Shown here piece after piece: positions 6,835-15,553 of a stretch of 16,307 bases of DNA. A program made the translations under genes and the position numbers. The notes under the pieces are model-generated. The model made no database searches. It had not been told where the DNA came from and worked only from the letters and a program-made list of their open reading frames with translations. The DNA comes from Christensenella sp. UBA1224 (GTDB lineage: Bacteria > Bacillota > Clostridia > Christensenellales > Aristaeellaceae). Where the stretch lies: assembly GCA_002309235.1 (NCBI GenBank), contig DBXA01000114.1:14690-30996 (forward strand), written 5' to 3'. Within the stretch, counting starts at the first letter, position 1. The number at the start of each line of letters is the position of its first letter.

Positions 6835-7833
6835 GTGAAGTTTTGGAAATACCTGGGCCTGCGTCTTACTACGTGGGCTCTGACGATCCTGATCGGCGTG
6901 ACCTTCATATTCTTTATTCCGCGCATGTTCCCATCGGATCCGGTGGAGCGCATGATCGGAAATATGGAGTCTCTGTCCGGTTCCATGGATCCTGCAGCCA
7001 AGGAGGCGATGCGCAAATCGCTGCGCATTCAGTTCGGCCTTGACGGTTCGCTTTGGGAGCAGTATATCACCTTCCTTTGGAGGGGGCTCCTGCATTTTGA
7101 TTTCGGCCCGGCGCTTATGAGCTATCCTACCCCTGCTGGTGAGATCATCGCCCGCAACCTGCCGTTTACTGTCGGATTGTCTATGTGCACCACCATCGTG
7201 GCCTGGTGCATAGGCAACTTCATAGGCCTTTTGGCGGGCTTCCGAAAAAATAAGAGGTCTTCCAGAATATTGGAAGGCATCGCTATCTGCATCTATCCGA
7301 TCCCGTACTTTATATTGGCTCTGGTGCTGCAGATCATATTTGCGTATGTACTGGGCTGGTTCCCTCTGCAGGCGACGATCCAGTACAACAACGGCACGGC
7401 GACCTTTATCGCGACGCTGTTAAAAGCGTCTGTTTTGCCGGCTCTGTCTATTTTGCTGCTGGGTACCGGATGGTGGATCATATCCATGAAATCCCTGTCC
7501 GGAACCACTTCGGAGGAGGACTTCGTGCTCTATGCCCGCTACAGAGGGCTTTCCGAAGGCAAGATAGGTTACAGCTATGTGTTCCGCAATTCCATACTGA
7601 CCCAAATCACGGCATTGGCTATGAGCTTGGGCGGTGTTTTCAACGGATCGATCATGACAGAGATCATATTCGGTTATCCGGGTGTGGGCACCCTGATACA
7701 AGGCGCGATCATGCAGTCGGACTACAATATGATACTGGGCTGCATCACCATATCCATCGTGGCTATCTCGACCTGCACCCTGATTGCTGACCTGATTTAT
7801 CCGTTTATCGACCCGCGTATCCGTTACAGCTGA
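6835..7833 (+). CDS. ABC importer permease, DppB/OppB type
   Basis: 332 residues, the usual length for DppB-like permeases. The GTG start at 6835 is supported by AAGGGG 8 bases upstream and by the typical MKFWKYLGLRL opening before the first membrane segment (TTWALTILIGVTFIFFIPRM). After an extracytoplasmic loop come about five more hydrophobic segments. The cytoplasmic coupling (EAA) loop is seen as EEDFVLYARYRGLSEGKIGY followed by SYVFRNSI, and the family C-terminus ends IADLIYPFIDPRIRYS. With the next gene product it forms the transmembrane channel; the EAA loop docks on an ATPase subunit. Confidence 0.92.
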   Translation: MKFWKYLGLRLTTWALTILIGVTFIFFIPRMFPSDPVERMIGNMESLSGSMDPAAKEAMRKSLRIQFGLDGSLWEQYITFLWRGLLHFDFGPALMSYPTPAGEIIARNLPFTVGLSMCTTIVAWCIGNFIGLLAGFRKNKRSSRILEGIAICIYPIPYFILALVLQIIFAYVLGWFPLQATIQYNNGTATFIATLLKASVLPALSILLLGTGWWIISMKSLSGTTSEEDFVLYARYRGLSEGKIGYSYVFRNSILTQITALAMSLGGVFNGSIMTEIIFGYPGVGTLIQGAIMQSDYNMILGCITISIVAISTCTLIADLIYPFIDPRIRYS

Positions 7834-7849
7834 GGAAGGAGGGAGAATT

Positions 7850-8764
7850 GTGAAAAGGTTTTGGAAAAATGCCAGCTTCAGGCTGAAATTCGGTTTGATC
7901 GTTACATTATTCTTCCTCATTCTGGGGTTTGTCATCTATTTTGTGCCGCATGTTGATCCGTTTCCGAACGTTATTAAGGAAAAAAACCTGCCTCCCCGTA
8001 TACCGGGTATCGAAAAGCTGGGTATATTTGACGGCACGGAAAACGGCGTCATGAAATACAAAGGCTCTACGGCAAACGAATATCACTACCTGGGCACTAC
8101 TTCCCAAGGGCAGGATATTTTCTGGCTCCTGATAGAGGGTATCCACAATTCACTGACAATAGGCCTGATCGTAGCGCTGATCGGCACGGTGGTAGGCGTG
8201 TTTGTTGGACTTCTGTCCGGCTTTGTGGGCGGCGGCATTGACCGCTTCCTGATGCTGGTCACGGATACCTTTGTCGTCATTCCTTCTCTGCCTGTCATGA
8301 TCCTCATGACGTCGCTTATGAAGGGCAGGGCGACTGTGATCATGATGGCACTGGTACTGGCGCTGTTTGCCTGGGCATGGCCCAGCAGGCAGATACGCTC
8401 CATGGCGCTGACCATGAAGGAACGCGATTTCATCCATACCGCCTGGTTTTCCGGTGAAGGCGTTCTTCAGACGGTGGCGACGGAGATACTGCCGTTCACT
8501 CTCACGTGGTCGCTTTCCAACTTCATGAACGCGACACTTAGCGCTATCGCTTCCGAATCCGGCCTGGCGGTGCTGGGCCTGTCACCCGCTAACCTGATCA
8601 CGCTGGGCAATATGATCCAGTGGGCCCGAAATTATAACGCCATCATCATGGGCCGCTGGAACTGGATACTGCCGCCGATCCTGAGTACGATCGTTCTCTT
8701 CATCGGCCTGTTCATGCTGATCACCGGTTACAACGACTATCTGTCTATGAAGCGAGGTAGATAA
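7850..8764 (+). CDS. ABC importer permease, DppC/OppC type
   Basis: 304 residues, normal for DppC-like permeases. The GTG start at 7850 has AAGGAGGG (7836-7843) 6 bases upstream and begins MKRFWKNASFRLKFGL, a basic N-terminus before the first membrane segment. The extracytoplasmic block HYLGTTSQGQDIFWLLIEG is this family's version of the TDxxGRDxLSR motif that precedes the second membrane segment. The coupling loop is seen around RQIRSMALTMKERDFIHTAW and the end is ITGYNDYLSMKRGR. It pairs with the DppB-like permease. The next gene starts 2 bases after its stop, indicating coupled translation. Confidence 0.92.
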   Translation: MKRFWKNASFRLKFGLIVTLFFLILGFVIYFVPHVDPFPNVIKEKNLPPRIPGIEKLGIFDGTENGVMKYKGSTANEYHYLGTTSQGQDIFWLLIEGIHNSLTIGLIVALIGTVVGVFVGLLSGFVGGGIDRFLMLVTDTFVVIPSLPVMILMTSLMKGRATVIMMALVLALFAWAWPSRQIRSMALTMKERDFIHTAWFSGEGVLQTVATEILPFTLTWSLSNFMNATLSAIASESGLAVLGLSPANLITLGNMIQWARNYNAIIMGRWNWILPPILSTIVLFIGLFMLITGYNDYLSMKRGR

Positions 8765-8766
8765 AG

Positions 8767-9741
8767 ATGCTGAAGATCGATCATTTGTCCGCCTCCTATA
8801 AGACCATTGACGGTAATGTACACGTCGTCAAGGATGTAAACTTTGAGATCCGTGATAACGAGGTTTTCGGCATCGCGGGTGAATCCGGCTGCGGAAAGAC
8901 CACTTTGCTCAAAACGCTTTACGATATCGTGGAATTTCCCCTGGAGATTGATCAAGGGCGCGTTATCCTGAGCGGCGTCAAGAATGGCAAGGAGTTCTCT
9001 TACCAGTCCGGCCAGATCCGCAAGAGTTGGTGGAATCATATCTCCTATGTCCCTCAGGCGGCTCAGAGCGTGCTCAATCCCATTGTGAGGCTGAAGGAAC
9101 AATTCCTGGATTCCATTCCCAAGGAAGACCGGAAGAACGAGACCGAGCAGCAGACGCTGGCCAGGGTGGCAAAATACCTGGAAGACCTGAGTCTCTCTCC
9201 GGACGTACTGGACGCTTTCCCGTTCCAGCTTTCCGGCGGCATGCGCCAGAGGGCTATCATAGCGCTGGCAACATTCATGTCTCCCAATGTAGTGCTGGCG
9301 GATGAACCTACCACTGCGCTGGATGTCGTCGTCCAAAGAGGCATACTGATGATGCTCATGCGCCTGCAGAAGCAGTTCAAAAACACGCTTGTCATCGTCA
9401 GCCACGATATGGGCGTGCACTATCAGATCACTGACCGGCTTGGGATCATGTACTCCGGCAGCTTTGTTGAACTGGGAAATACCGTGGATATTTTTGAGGA
9501 TCCCATCCACCCCTATACCAAGATGCTTATCGGCGCCTTGCCCAGGGTAGGCGACAAGAGCCAGAAAGTAGGCATTCCCGGCCGTCCGCCGGCTCTCAGG
9601 AATCCGCCTCCGGGCTGCCGGTTCGCGCCGCGCTGCCCCATGGCGATGGACAAGTGCCGGCAGGATCCCGCCCCGGAATTCCGGGAGATCAGACCCGGCC
9701 GTTTCGCGGCCTGCCATTATCTCGAATCGGAGGTGAACTGA
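8767..9741 (+). CDS. ABC importer ATP-binding subunit, DppD/OppD type
   Basis: 324 residues, with all nucleotide-binding motifs intact: Walker A GESGCGKTT (residues 38-46, Lys44), signature LSGGM (155-159), Walker B VVLADEP with Asp179-Glu180, and H-loop His213. The Q-loop lies in SYVPQAAQSVLNP. The C-terminal extension has four cysteines (C284, C290, C297, C316; CX5CX6CX18C) in the oligopeptide-transporter C-terminal domain, a pattern reported to bind an iron-sulfur cluster in some DppD/DppF proteins. ATG 8767 follows GAGGT with 8 bases of spacing. The SWWNHISYVPQ stretch recalls ATPases of thermophile sugar-type Opp systems, from memory only. Confidence 0.93.
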   Translation: MLKIDHLSASYKTIDGNVHVVKDVNFEIRDNEVFGIAGESGCGKTTLLKTLYDIVEFPLEIDQGRVILSGVKNGKEFSYQSGQIRKSWWNHISYVPQAAQSVLNPIVRLKEQFLDSIPKEDRKNETEQQTLARVAKYLEDLSLSPDVLDAFPFQLSGGMRQRAIIALATFMSPNVVLADEPTTALDVVVQRGILMMLMRLQKQFKNTLVIVSHDMGVHYQITDRLGIMYSGSFVELGNTVDIFEDPIHPYTKMLIGALPRVGDKSQKVGIPGRPPALRNPPPGCRFAPRCPMAMDKCRQDPAPEFREIRPGRFAACHYLESEVN

Positions 9742-9742
9742 C

Positions 9743-10729
9743 ATGGCGGAAAAGCTTCTACAGATGGACGGTGTCAGTAAGATCTTCCGTATCGGCGGCA
9801 TGCTGAGCCGCAAGAGGATACTTGCCGTGGACGATGTGACCTTGAGCATCGATACCGGAAAACCCGTGATCCTCTCTATTGTAGGGGAATCCGGATGCGG
9901 CAAGTCTACCCTGTGCAAGATGATACTGCGCCTGCACAAGCCCGACTTGGGCACCATCAGGCTGCTGGGGCAGGATTATTCAGACCGTAAGAACTACAAC
10001 CCCCATCAGTTTAAACTGGATGTGCAGCCCATCTTCCAGAACCCTTACGAGACCTTCTCCATGCGAAAGACGGTGGACAGCTATCTGTACAACACGGCAC
10101 TGCGCCTGGGCATCTGCAAGAACCGTGCGGAGGCTGATAAGCTGATAGACGAAACGCTGCACAACGTGGGCCTGTCCCTGCAGGTAGTCAAGGATAAGTA
10201 CATGACCCAGTTCTCCGGGGGCGAACTGCAGCGCGTATCCATCGCCAGGGCGCTGATCACCAGGCCAAAGCTCATCATAGCTGATGAGCCGGTGGCTGCC
10301 ATCGATGCCTCCATGAAGATGAACATCGTAAACCTCTTTAAGGAGCTGAAGGAGAAATATAACGTCTCGTTCATCTACATCACGCATGACCTTTCCACCG
10401 CGTACTATGTCTCTGATTATATCGCCACCCTCTACCGCGGCGGGATGATCGAATACGGCCCGGCCAAGGAGATCATGGACAACCCGGCGCATCCGTATAC
10501 CGAGCTTTTGATGAACGCGGTGCCCAGAGTAGGCGACAAGTGGAAGGATGACATGGTCATGCCTGACATGGAGGACAAGGAATACGCGATCACTTACTGC
10601 AAGTTCGCGCCGCGCTGTCCCTATGCGACAGACGAATGCCGCAAGAGCCGTCCTCCCATGAAGGACCTGGGAGGCGAGCGTAAGGTGCTGTGCTTCCACT
10701 CGCTGGTGAAGCCTGAGAAGGAATATTGA
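9743..10729 (+). CDS. ABC importer ATP-binding subunit, DppF/OppF type
   Basis: 328 residues. Walker A GESGCGKST (residues 48-56, Lys54), Q-loop in QPIFQNPYETFSM (replacing the more usual QDPxxSLNP), signature FSGGE (157-161), Walker B LIIADEP with Asp181-Glu182 and the D-loop AAIDAS, H-loop His215. A matching C-terminal cysteine set is present (C286, C292, C299, C317; CX5CX6CX17C). The start is 1 base after the previous stop, with GGAGGT inside the end of the previous gene, so translation is probably coupled. It forms the ATPase heterodimer with the preceding subunit and is the last gene of the operon. Confidence 0.93.
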   Translation: MAEKLLQMDGVSKIFRIGGMLSRKRILAVDDVTLSIDTGKPVILSIVGESGCGKSTLCKMILRLHKPDLGTIRLLGQDYSDRKNYNPHQFKLDVQPIFQNPYETFSMRKTVDSYLYNTALRLGICKNRAEADKLIDETLHNVGLSLQVVKDKYMTQFSGGELQRVSIARALITRPKLIIADEPVAAIDASMKMNIVNLFKELKEKYNVSFIYITHDLSTAYYVSDYIATLYRGGMIEYGPAKEIMDNPAHPYTELLMNAVPRVGDKWKDDMVMPDMEDKEYAITYCKFAPRCPYATDECRKSRPPMKDLGGERKVLCFHSLVKPEKEY

Positions 10730-10746
10730 TCACTATAGGAACTTAT

Positions 10747-10790
10747 GGACGGGACTGTTCGCCATATGAACGGTCCCGTCCGTTTCATTT
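10747..10790 (+). terminator. Rho-independent terminator of the importer operon
   Basis: A 14-pair stem (10747-10760 with 10768-10781, one G-U pair) closes on a 7-base loop and is followed by the T-rich CGTTTCATTT. It lies 17 bases after the DppF-like stop codon. Confidence 0.85.
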
Positions 10791-10907
10791 ATATATCATC
10801 ATATTTGCTTATCGTATACCTGAGATGAGGATCCTCCCGAAGGCACAGGTGCATGTTGTTTTTTCGTGAAATACGCTTTTATAGGCTTTCTGTTCGGAAA
10901 TAAAGAG

Positions 10908-10913
10908 TATAAT
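10908..10913 (+). promoter_or_regulatory. Consensus -10 box of the exporter operon promoter
   Basis: Perfect TATAAT at 10908-10913. No good -35 is seen at 16-18 bases; the nearest T-rich match, TTTCTG (10887-10892), is only 15 bases away, so the promoter may need an activator. Transcription would start near 10920, leaving a leader of about 45 bases, too short for a leader-peptide attenuator of the bmrB type. Confidence 0.5.
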
Positions 10914-10964
10914 GGGTTTCAGGAACTGTAATCTCCCTTGACTGCACTTTGCATGGAGGCATGG

Positions 10965-12722
10965 ATGAGTACCCTGAAACGTATCTTTAAACTGTGTGCA
11001 CCTTATCAAAAAGCTATTTATCTGGGCCTTTTCCTCCAGACGGTCGTGATCGCCACAAGGCTGATCATGCCGTTCCTCACCAGATCCGTCGTGAATGATG
11101 TCATTACCGACGGGAAGACCGAGCTCCTGAACGGCCTTTGCGCGGGGATCCTGATACTGGTCTTTGTCCGCGCGGGGACGAATTATGTGCGTTCCCTCCT
11201 GTTTGAAAAGACCTCCCAGGATGTCAGCTATGACATGCGCGTAGGCCTTTACAAACACCTGCAGGAGATGCCCTACGAGTTTTACGATAAGAACCGCGTG
11301 GGCGAGATCATGAGCCGCATGACGGGCGATCTGGAGGGCGTGAGGAACCTGATCAATTCCGGTTTCCTGACTGCCTACGAACAGATACTCTCCTTTGTCG
11401 GCGCCCTCATTTTCATGACGTTCATGTGCTGGCAGATGACATGCCTTCTCCTCATTTTCGCGCCGCTGATCGCGATATCCGCCTGGTATTTCAGAAAGAC
11501 CATACGGCCTGTATTCCGCTCCATAAGGGAACAGAATGCCGTGCTCAACACCCGCGCGCAGGAAAACCTGGCGGGTATGCGCGTGGTCAAGGCTTTTGCC
11601 CGGGAGGATTATGAGAGCGAGCGCTTTGATGTGGAGAATACCGAAACGCTGCGGCGGAATCTGGAGGCGACCCGCATCTGGTCCAAGTACTACCCGATCA
11701 TGGAGCTCCTGAGCGGCCTTTGTACGCCTGTCGCCCTGATCGGCGCGGCAATACTTGCGGGAAGCGGCCGTATGGACGCGGGTACGTTCGTAGGTGTCAC
11801 CGGGTATATCTGGATGATCACCAACCCGATGCGGATGCTTTCCAACATCATCAACATGTTCACCAACGCCACCACCTCTGCCGAGAAGCTGTTCTACTAC
11901 ATCGATTTCGGCTCCTCCATCAAGGAACCGGCAGACGCCGTCTCCCCGAAGGAGTTCAAAGGCCATGTGAAGTTCGATCACGTCAATTATACCTATGGCG
12001 GAAAGCCTGTCCTGCGGGATGTGACCTTCGAGGCTCTTCCCGGCCAGACCATTGCCGTGATGGGCGCTACCGGCGCGGGGAAATCCACACTGGTCACGCT
12101 GATCGGCAGGTTTTACGATATACAGTCCGGCTCCATAGAGGTGGACGGGATCGATATCCGCAGGCAGAAGCTCAAGCCCCTCAGGCACGAACTGGGCTAT
12201 GTGCCGCAGGAGACATTCCTCTTCTCGGATACCATAGAGGAAAACATACGCTTCGGCCGTTCGGACGCGGACAGGGAAAAGGTGGTCCGGGCCGCCAGAG
12301 TCGCCCAGGCGGAGGAGTTCATAGAGCACATGCCGGATAAATACGATACGGTCGTAGGTGAGAGGGGCATGGGCCTTTCCGGCGGACAGAAGCAGCGCGT
12401 GGCGATCGCCCGCGCGGTGCTGACAGACCCGAAGGTCCTGATCCTAGATGATTCCACCTCCGCGGTCGACATGGAGACCGAATACGAGATCCAGCAGGAA
12501 CTCAAGGAGGTGCTCAGGGGCCGTACGACATTCATCATCGCGCACCGCATCTCCTCTGTCAAAAACGCGGATTGCATACTGGTGCTCAAGGACGGCGAGA
12601 TCGCCGAGCGGGGCACCCATAAGGAGCTGCTCGCCAAGGGCGGCATCTATGCGAAAATGGTGGAAGACCAGACGGCGTCGTTTGCGGATGCTGTCAGGCC
12701 GGCGGCCGGAGAGGAGGAATGA
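10965..12722 (+). CDS. Heterodimeric ABC exporter, subunit with degenerate catalytic site (TM287/BmrC-like)
   Basis: 585 residues: a six-helix exporter membrane domain (about 1-310) fused to a nucleotide-binding domain. ATG 10965 (MSTLKRIFKL) is preferred over the in-frame TTG at 10938 and ATG at 10953 because GGAGG ends 5 bases upstream and the protein then begins like other family members. Walker A GATGAGKST (367-375), Q-loop in YVPQETFLFSD, canonical signature LSGGQ (471-475), Walker B VLILDD with Asp496 where the catalytic Glu should be, H-loop His527. This loss of Glu is the known mark of one half of heterodimeric exporters (TM287, BmrC, EfrC types). Expected role: drug, lipid or peptide export together with the next gene's product. 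The substrate is unknown. Confidence 0.92.
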   Translation: MSTLKRIFKLCAPYQKAIYLGLFLQTVVIATRLIMPFLTRSVVNDVITDGKTELLNGLCAGILILVFVRAGTNYVRSLLFEKTSQDVSYDMRVGLYKHLQEMPYEFYDKNRVGEIMSRMTGDLEGVRNLINSGFLTAYEQILSFVGALIFMTFMCWQMTCLLLIFAPLIAISAWYFRKTIRPVFRSIREQNAVLNTRAQENLAGMRVVKAFAREDYESERFDVENTETLRRNLEATRIWSKYYPIMELLSGLCTPVALIGAAILAGSGRMDAGTFVGVTGYIWMITNPMRMLSNIINMFTNATTSAEKLFYYIDFGSSIKEPADAVSPKEFKGHVKFDHVNYTYGGKPVLRDVTFEALPGQTIAVMGATGAGKSTLVTLIGRFYDIQSGSIEVDGIDIRRQKLKPLRHELGYVPQETFLFSDTIEENIRFGRSDADREKVVRAARVAQAEEFIEHMPDKYDTVVGERGMGLSGGQKQRVAIARAVLTDPKVLILDDSTSAVDMETEYEIQQELKEVLRGRTTFIIAHRISSVKNADCILVLKDGEIAERGTHKELLAKGGIYAKMVEDQTASFADAVRPAAGEEE

Positions 12723-12725
12723 CGC

Positions 12726-14513
12726 ATGGCAAAGATGCTCAGACAGATCGATGACGAAGCCATCGAAAAACCGTTTAACAGATCACAGTTTGTCCGCCTC
12801 ATGCGGTACATGATGGTGTATAAGAAGTACATGATCGGCTCCATCCTGCTGATGGCTGTCGCTACGGTGTGCTCGCTGGGCCAGCCGTTCCTGCAGAGCC
12901 GCGCCATAGGTTATCTGCAGGATAAGGATATGCTCAGTTATATCCCGTACCTTGTCGGCGGCATGGTGCTGCTCGGCATTGCCAACGCTCTGTGCACCAG
13001 GCAGAGGGTCCGCTGGATGGATACCTCCGGCCGTAAGGCGTTGGCGACACTCCGCCAGGACCTGTTCGACCATATCCAGACTCTTTCCTTCTCCTTCTTC
13101 GATACCCACTCTGCGGGCAAGATACTGGTGAGGGTCATAAACGACGTGAACGAGCTGAACGATCTGTTCACCAACGGCATCGTGAACGTGCTGGTACAGT
13201 GCTTTACGGTACTGCTCCTGCTGGTCATCATGTTCATTGTCAACTGGAAGCTGACGCTCATCGGCATGTGCATACTGCCGCTGCTCCTGTTCCTCATGTT
13301 CAAGATCAAGAGGGTCATGCGCAGAAGATGGCAGATCGTGCGCATGAAGCGTTCTTCCATGAACGGCTACCTGCATGAATCCCTGACGGGCATGCGCGTG
13401 ACCGAGGCCTTCGTGAGGGAAGAGGAAAACGCCGATACCTTCGCGAACGTCAACAACGATATCCGCAAGAGCTGGATGCGGGCTATTTACATCAACGCTT
13501 CCTTCTGGCCGTTCCTGGATATCACGGGCACTATCGGGACCGTGCTGGTGTACTACTTCGGCGTCAGGTTTATGGGAGAAGGCGGGCTTGAGCTCGCAAA
13601 CCTGCTCTTGATCCTGTGGTACCTTGGCAGGTTCTGGGAGCCTCTCAACAACCTTTCAAATTTCTACAACAGCCTGCTGACCGCTTCCGCATCCATGGAG
13701 CGCATCTTTGAGATCATGGATACGCCCCCGGATATCGCGGACAGGGAAGGCGCGAAGGAAATGCCTCCCATCAAGGGATCGGTCGATTTTGAACATGTGG
13801 ATTTCTCCTATGACGGGGAGAAACAGGTGCTCAGGGATGTTTCCTTCCACGTGGAGCCCGGCCAGACCATCGCTTTGGTAGGGCCTACAGGCGCGGGCAA
13901 ATCCACCATCGTCAATCTGCTCAGCCGCTTTTACGATGTGACGGGCGGCGCGGTGAAGATAGACGGCATGGATATCCGGGATGCGAAGCTGCTCTCCATG
14001 CGCAGGCAGATGAGCGTTATGATGCAGGACAGCTTCATCTTCTCAGGCACCATCATGGAAAACATCCGCTACGGCAGGCTCGATGCCACGGATGAGGAGG
14101 TCATCGAGGCGGCAAAAGCCGTGGATGCCCACAGCTTCATCATGAATATGGAAAAGGGTTATGAGACGGAGGTCAACGAGCGCGGAAGTTCCCTCTCGGT
14201 CGGGCAGAGGCAGCTCATCTCCTTCGCGAGGGCGCTGCTCAACGACCCGAAGATACTGATACTCGATGAGGCGACATCTTCCATCGATACGGAGACGGAG
14301 CTCCTGATCCAGAAGGCGCTGGCGGTGCTCCTGAAAGGGCGCACATCCTTCGTCATCGCGCACAGATTGTCCACCATACGCAACGCGGACTGCATCATGG
14401 TCGTGAGCGACGGCGTCATTACCGAGCGCGGCACGCATGATGAGCTCATCAGGCTCAAGGGCGGCCACTACCGCGGTCTGTGTGAGGCGCAGTATCGATT
14501 CATGCTTGAATAA
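12726..14513 (+). CDS. Heterodimeric ABC exporter, subunit with consensus catalytic site (TM288/BmrD-like)
   Basis: 595 residues: membrane domain followed by a nucleotide-binding domain. ATG 12726 has AGGAGG (12712-12717) 8 bases upstream, inside the end of the partner gene; the gap between genes is 3 bases. Walker A GPTGAGKST (386-394), Q-loop in SVMMQDSFIFSG, altered signature LSVGQ (490-494), intact Walker B ILILDEATSSID with catalytic Glu515, H-loop His546. It complements its partner: this Walker A/B with the partner's LSGGQ makes the active site, while the partner's Asp496 site faces this altered signature. It ends 35 bases before a strong terminator stem. Confidence 0.93.
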   Translation: MAKMLRQIDDEAIEKPFNRSQFVRLMRYMMVYKKYMIGSILLMAVATVCSLGQPFLQSRAIGYLQDKDMLSYIPYLVGGMVLLGIANALCTRQRVRWMDTSGRKALATLRQDLFDHIQTLSFSFFDTHSAGKILVRVINDVNELNDLFTNGIVNVLVQCFTVLLLLVIMFIVNWKLTLIGMCILPLLLFLMFKIKRVMRRRWQIVRMKRSSMNGYLHESLTGMRVTEAFVREEENADTFANVNNDIRKSWMRAIYINASFWPFLDITGTIGTVLVYYFGVRFMGEGGLELANLLLILWYLGRFWEPLNNLSNFYNSLLTASASMERIFEIMDTPPDIADREGAKEMPPIKGSVDFEHVDFSYDGEKQVLRDVSFHVEPGQTIALVGPTGAGKSTIVNLLSRFYDVTGGAVKIDGMDIRDAKLLSMRRQMSVMMQDSFIFSGTIMENIRYGRLDATDEEVIEAAKAVDAHSFIMNMEKGYETEVNERGSSLSVGQRQLISFARALLNDPKILILDEATSSIDTETELLIQKALAVLLKGRTSFVIAHRLSTIRNADCIMVVSDGVITERGTHDELIRLKGGHYRGLCEAQYRFMLE

Positions 14514-14548
14514 CCGGAGGATTGGGGCTTCAGAACCCCGGAATAAAG

Positions 14549-14580
14549 ACAGGATCGGAGTTTTTTCTCCGATCCTGTTT
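14549..14580. terminator. Bidirectional terminator between convergent genes
   Basis: A perfect 12-pair stem (14549-14560 with 14567-14578) surrounds a TTTTTT loop. Reading right, a short TTT (14578-14580) follows; reading left, the flank is CTTTATTCC. It sits between the exporter (plus strand) and the mscS-like gene (minus strand, stop at 14595) and probably serves both. Confidence 0.75.
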
Positions 14581-14594
14581 GCGTTATGGGAGCA

Positions 14595-15455
14595 CTAAGG
14601 TTTTATCTCGGCTTTTCGGAAGGCGTCCAGGGCCCTGAGGCGGATGAGCCTTTCGATCGTCCAGCAGTCGCGGATATCACACTTGCATTCGATGCGTATG
14701 GTCGCGGCGCCCCGGTCGCTGGCGATGATGCCCTGCACCGTGGGCGGTTCGTCCATGAGGTCGCTCGCGTCGTCAACATCCTTCATGGCCTCGCGGAGCA
14801 CCTGTATCGCCCTGTCATAATCCTGCCCGTGGGCGACCGTGATATCCACCAGGGCGCAGCGGAAATCCCGCGTCATGTTGATGACCGTGCGGATATCGCC
14901 GTTGGGGATGAACATCATATTGCCGTTGGTGCCGCGCAGCTTCGTCGTGCGCAGGCCCACGCTTTCCACAGTACCGGTAAAAGCGCCTATGGAAACGATA
15001 TCGCCTACCTTGATATAGCCGTCGATCCACAGGAACATACCGGATATGACGTCCTTTACCAGCGTCTGGCAGCCAAAGCCGATCGCTACGCCGCCGACGC
15101 CCGCGACGGCCAGCAGGCCGGATACGTCCACGCCCAGCATGGATAGAACGGCCATGGCGATCGCGAAGTAAAGCACGTAGTTGAATATGCTGGTGACGAG
15201 CGAACGGGTGGTCTTTTCCGTTGAGGGAGCGGGACCCGCCGGTTCTCCCCGGAGGATATCCTTTTCGGGGTCTTGAGGCGAAGCTTTGCTGCGGTGCGCG
15301 GAAACGCGCCGTATGATCCTGCGCCCGATGCGCAGCACGACTACGCCGAGCAGTATGATGAGCACGCTGCCGGCGAGGCGCATGGCCAGGCCCGGCAGTT
15401 CATTCACAAAGGCCTGAAAACTGTTGACGATGGCCTTGGTATCCACATCCGCCAT
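14595..15455 (-). CDS. mscS: MscS-family small-conductance mechanosensitive channel
   Basis: 286 residues, the same length as E. coli MscS. The ATG at 15455 (MADVDTKAIV) is chosen because GGGAGG lies 9 bases upstream; a longer frame to 15545 would run through the predicted promoter. Membrane segments: TM1 about 22-48, TM2 about 87-107, and the pore helix TM3 about 111-141 with VAGVGGVAIGFGCQTLVKD. The beta-domain follows (GYIKVGDIVSIGAFTGTVES, then RTTKLRGTNGNMMFIPNGD), then a C-terminal alpha/beta part. The family opens under membrane tension to release solutes during hypo-osmotic shock. The linker between TM1 and TM2 (about 49-86) is basic, Pro-rich and longer than in E. coli MscS. Confidence 0.93.
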   Translation of the reverse strand: MADVDTKAIVNSFQAFVNELPGLAMRLAGSVLIILLGVVVLRIGRRIIRRVSAHRSKASPQDPEKDILRGEPAGPAPSTEKTTRSLVTSIFNYVLYFAIAMAVLSMLGVDVSGLLAVAGVGGVAIGFGCQTLVKDVISGMFLWIDGYIKVGDIVSIGAFTGTVESVGLRTTKLRGTNGNMMFIPNGDIRTVINMTRDFRCALVDITVAHGQDYDRAIQVLREAMKDVDDASDLMDEPPTVQGIIASDRGAATIRIECKCDIRDCWTIERLIRLRALDAFRKAEIKP

Positions 15456-15484
15456 AAAGCGTTTCCTCCCCTCGTATACGGAAA

Positions 15485-15513
15485 ATGATAGCATAGGAAC
15501 AGGGCGTACGCAA
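15485..15513 (-). promoter_or_regulatory. Extended -10 promoter of the mscS-like gene
   Basis: On the minus strand: -35 TTGCGT (15513-15508), a 17-base spacer, and -10 TATCAT (15490-15485) preceded by TGC, giving the extended TGnTATCAT form. Transcription would start near 15478, about 23 bases before the ATG, just far enough to include the ribosome binding site. Confidence 0.65.
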
Positions 15514-15553
15514 GTTTTCCCAACTGTTTTTCCGCTTATTGACAAATAAAGGA

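Noticed and set aside
8737..9957. 406-codon antisense open frame over the importer ATPases
   Set aside because: It spans the junction of two complete ATPase genes with all motifs on the plus strand; no family features in the antisense frame.
10827..10836. Ten-base palindrome GAGGATCCTC upstream of the exporter promoter as an operator
   Set aside because: It lies about 70 bases upstream of the -10, is not repeated, and a ten-base palindrome of this composition can occur by chance.
10809..12329. 506-codon antisense open frame over the exporter gene
   Set aside because: It runs opposite the exporter, begins inside its nucleotide-binding domain, and has a His/Arg/Gly-rich composition without domains.
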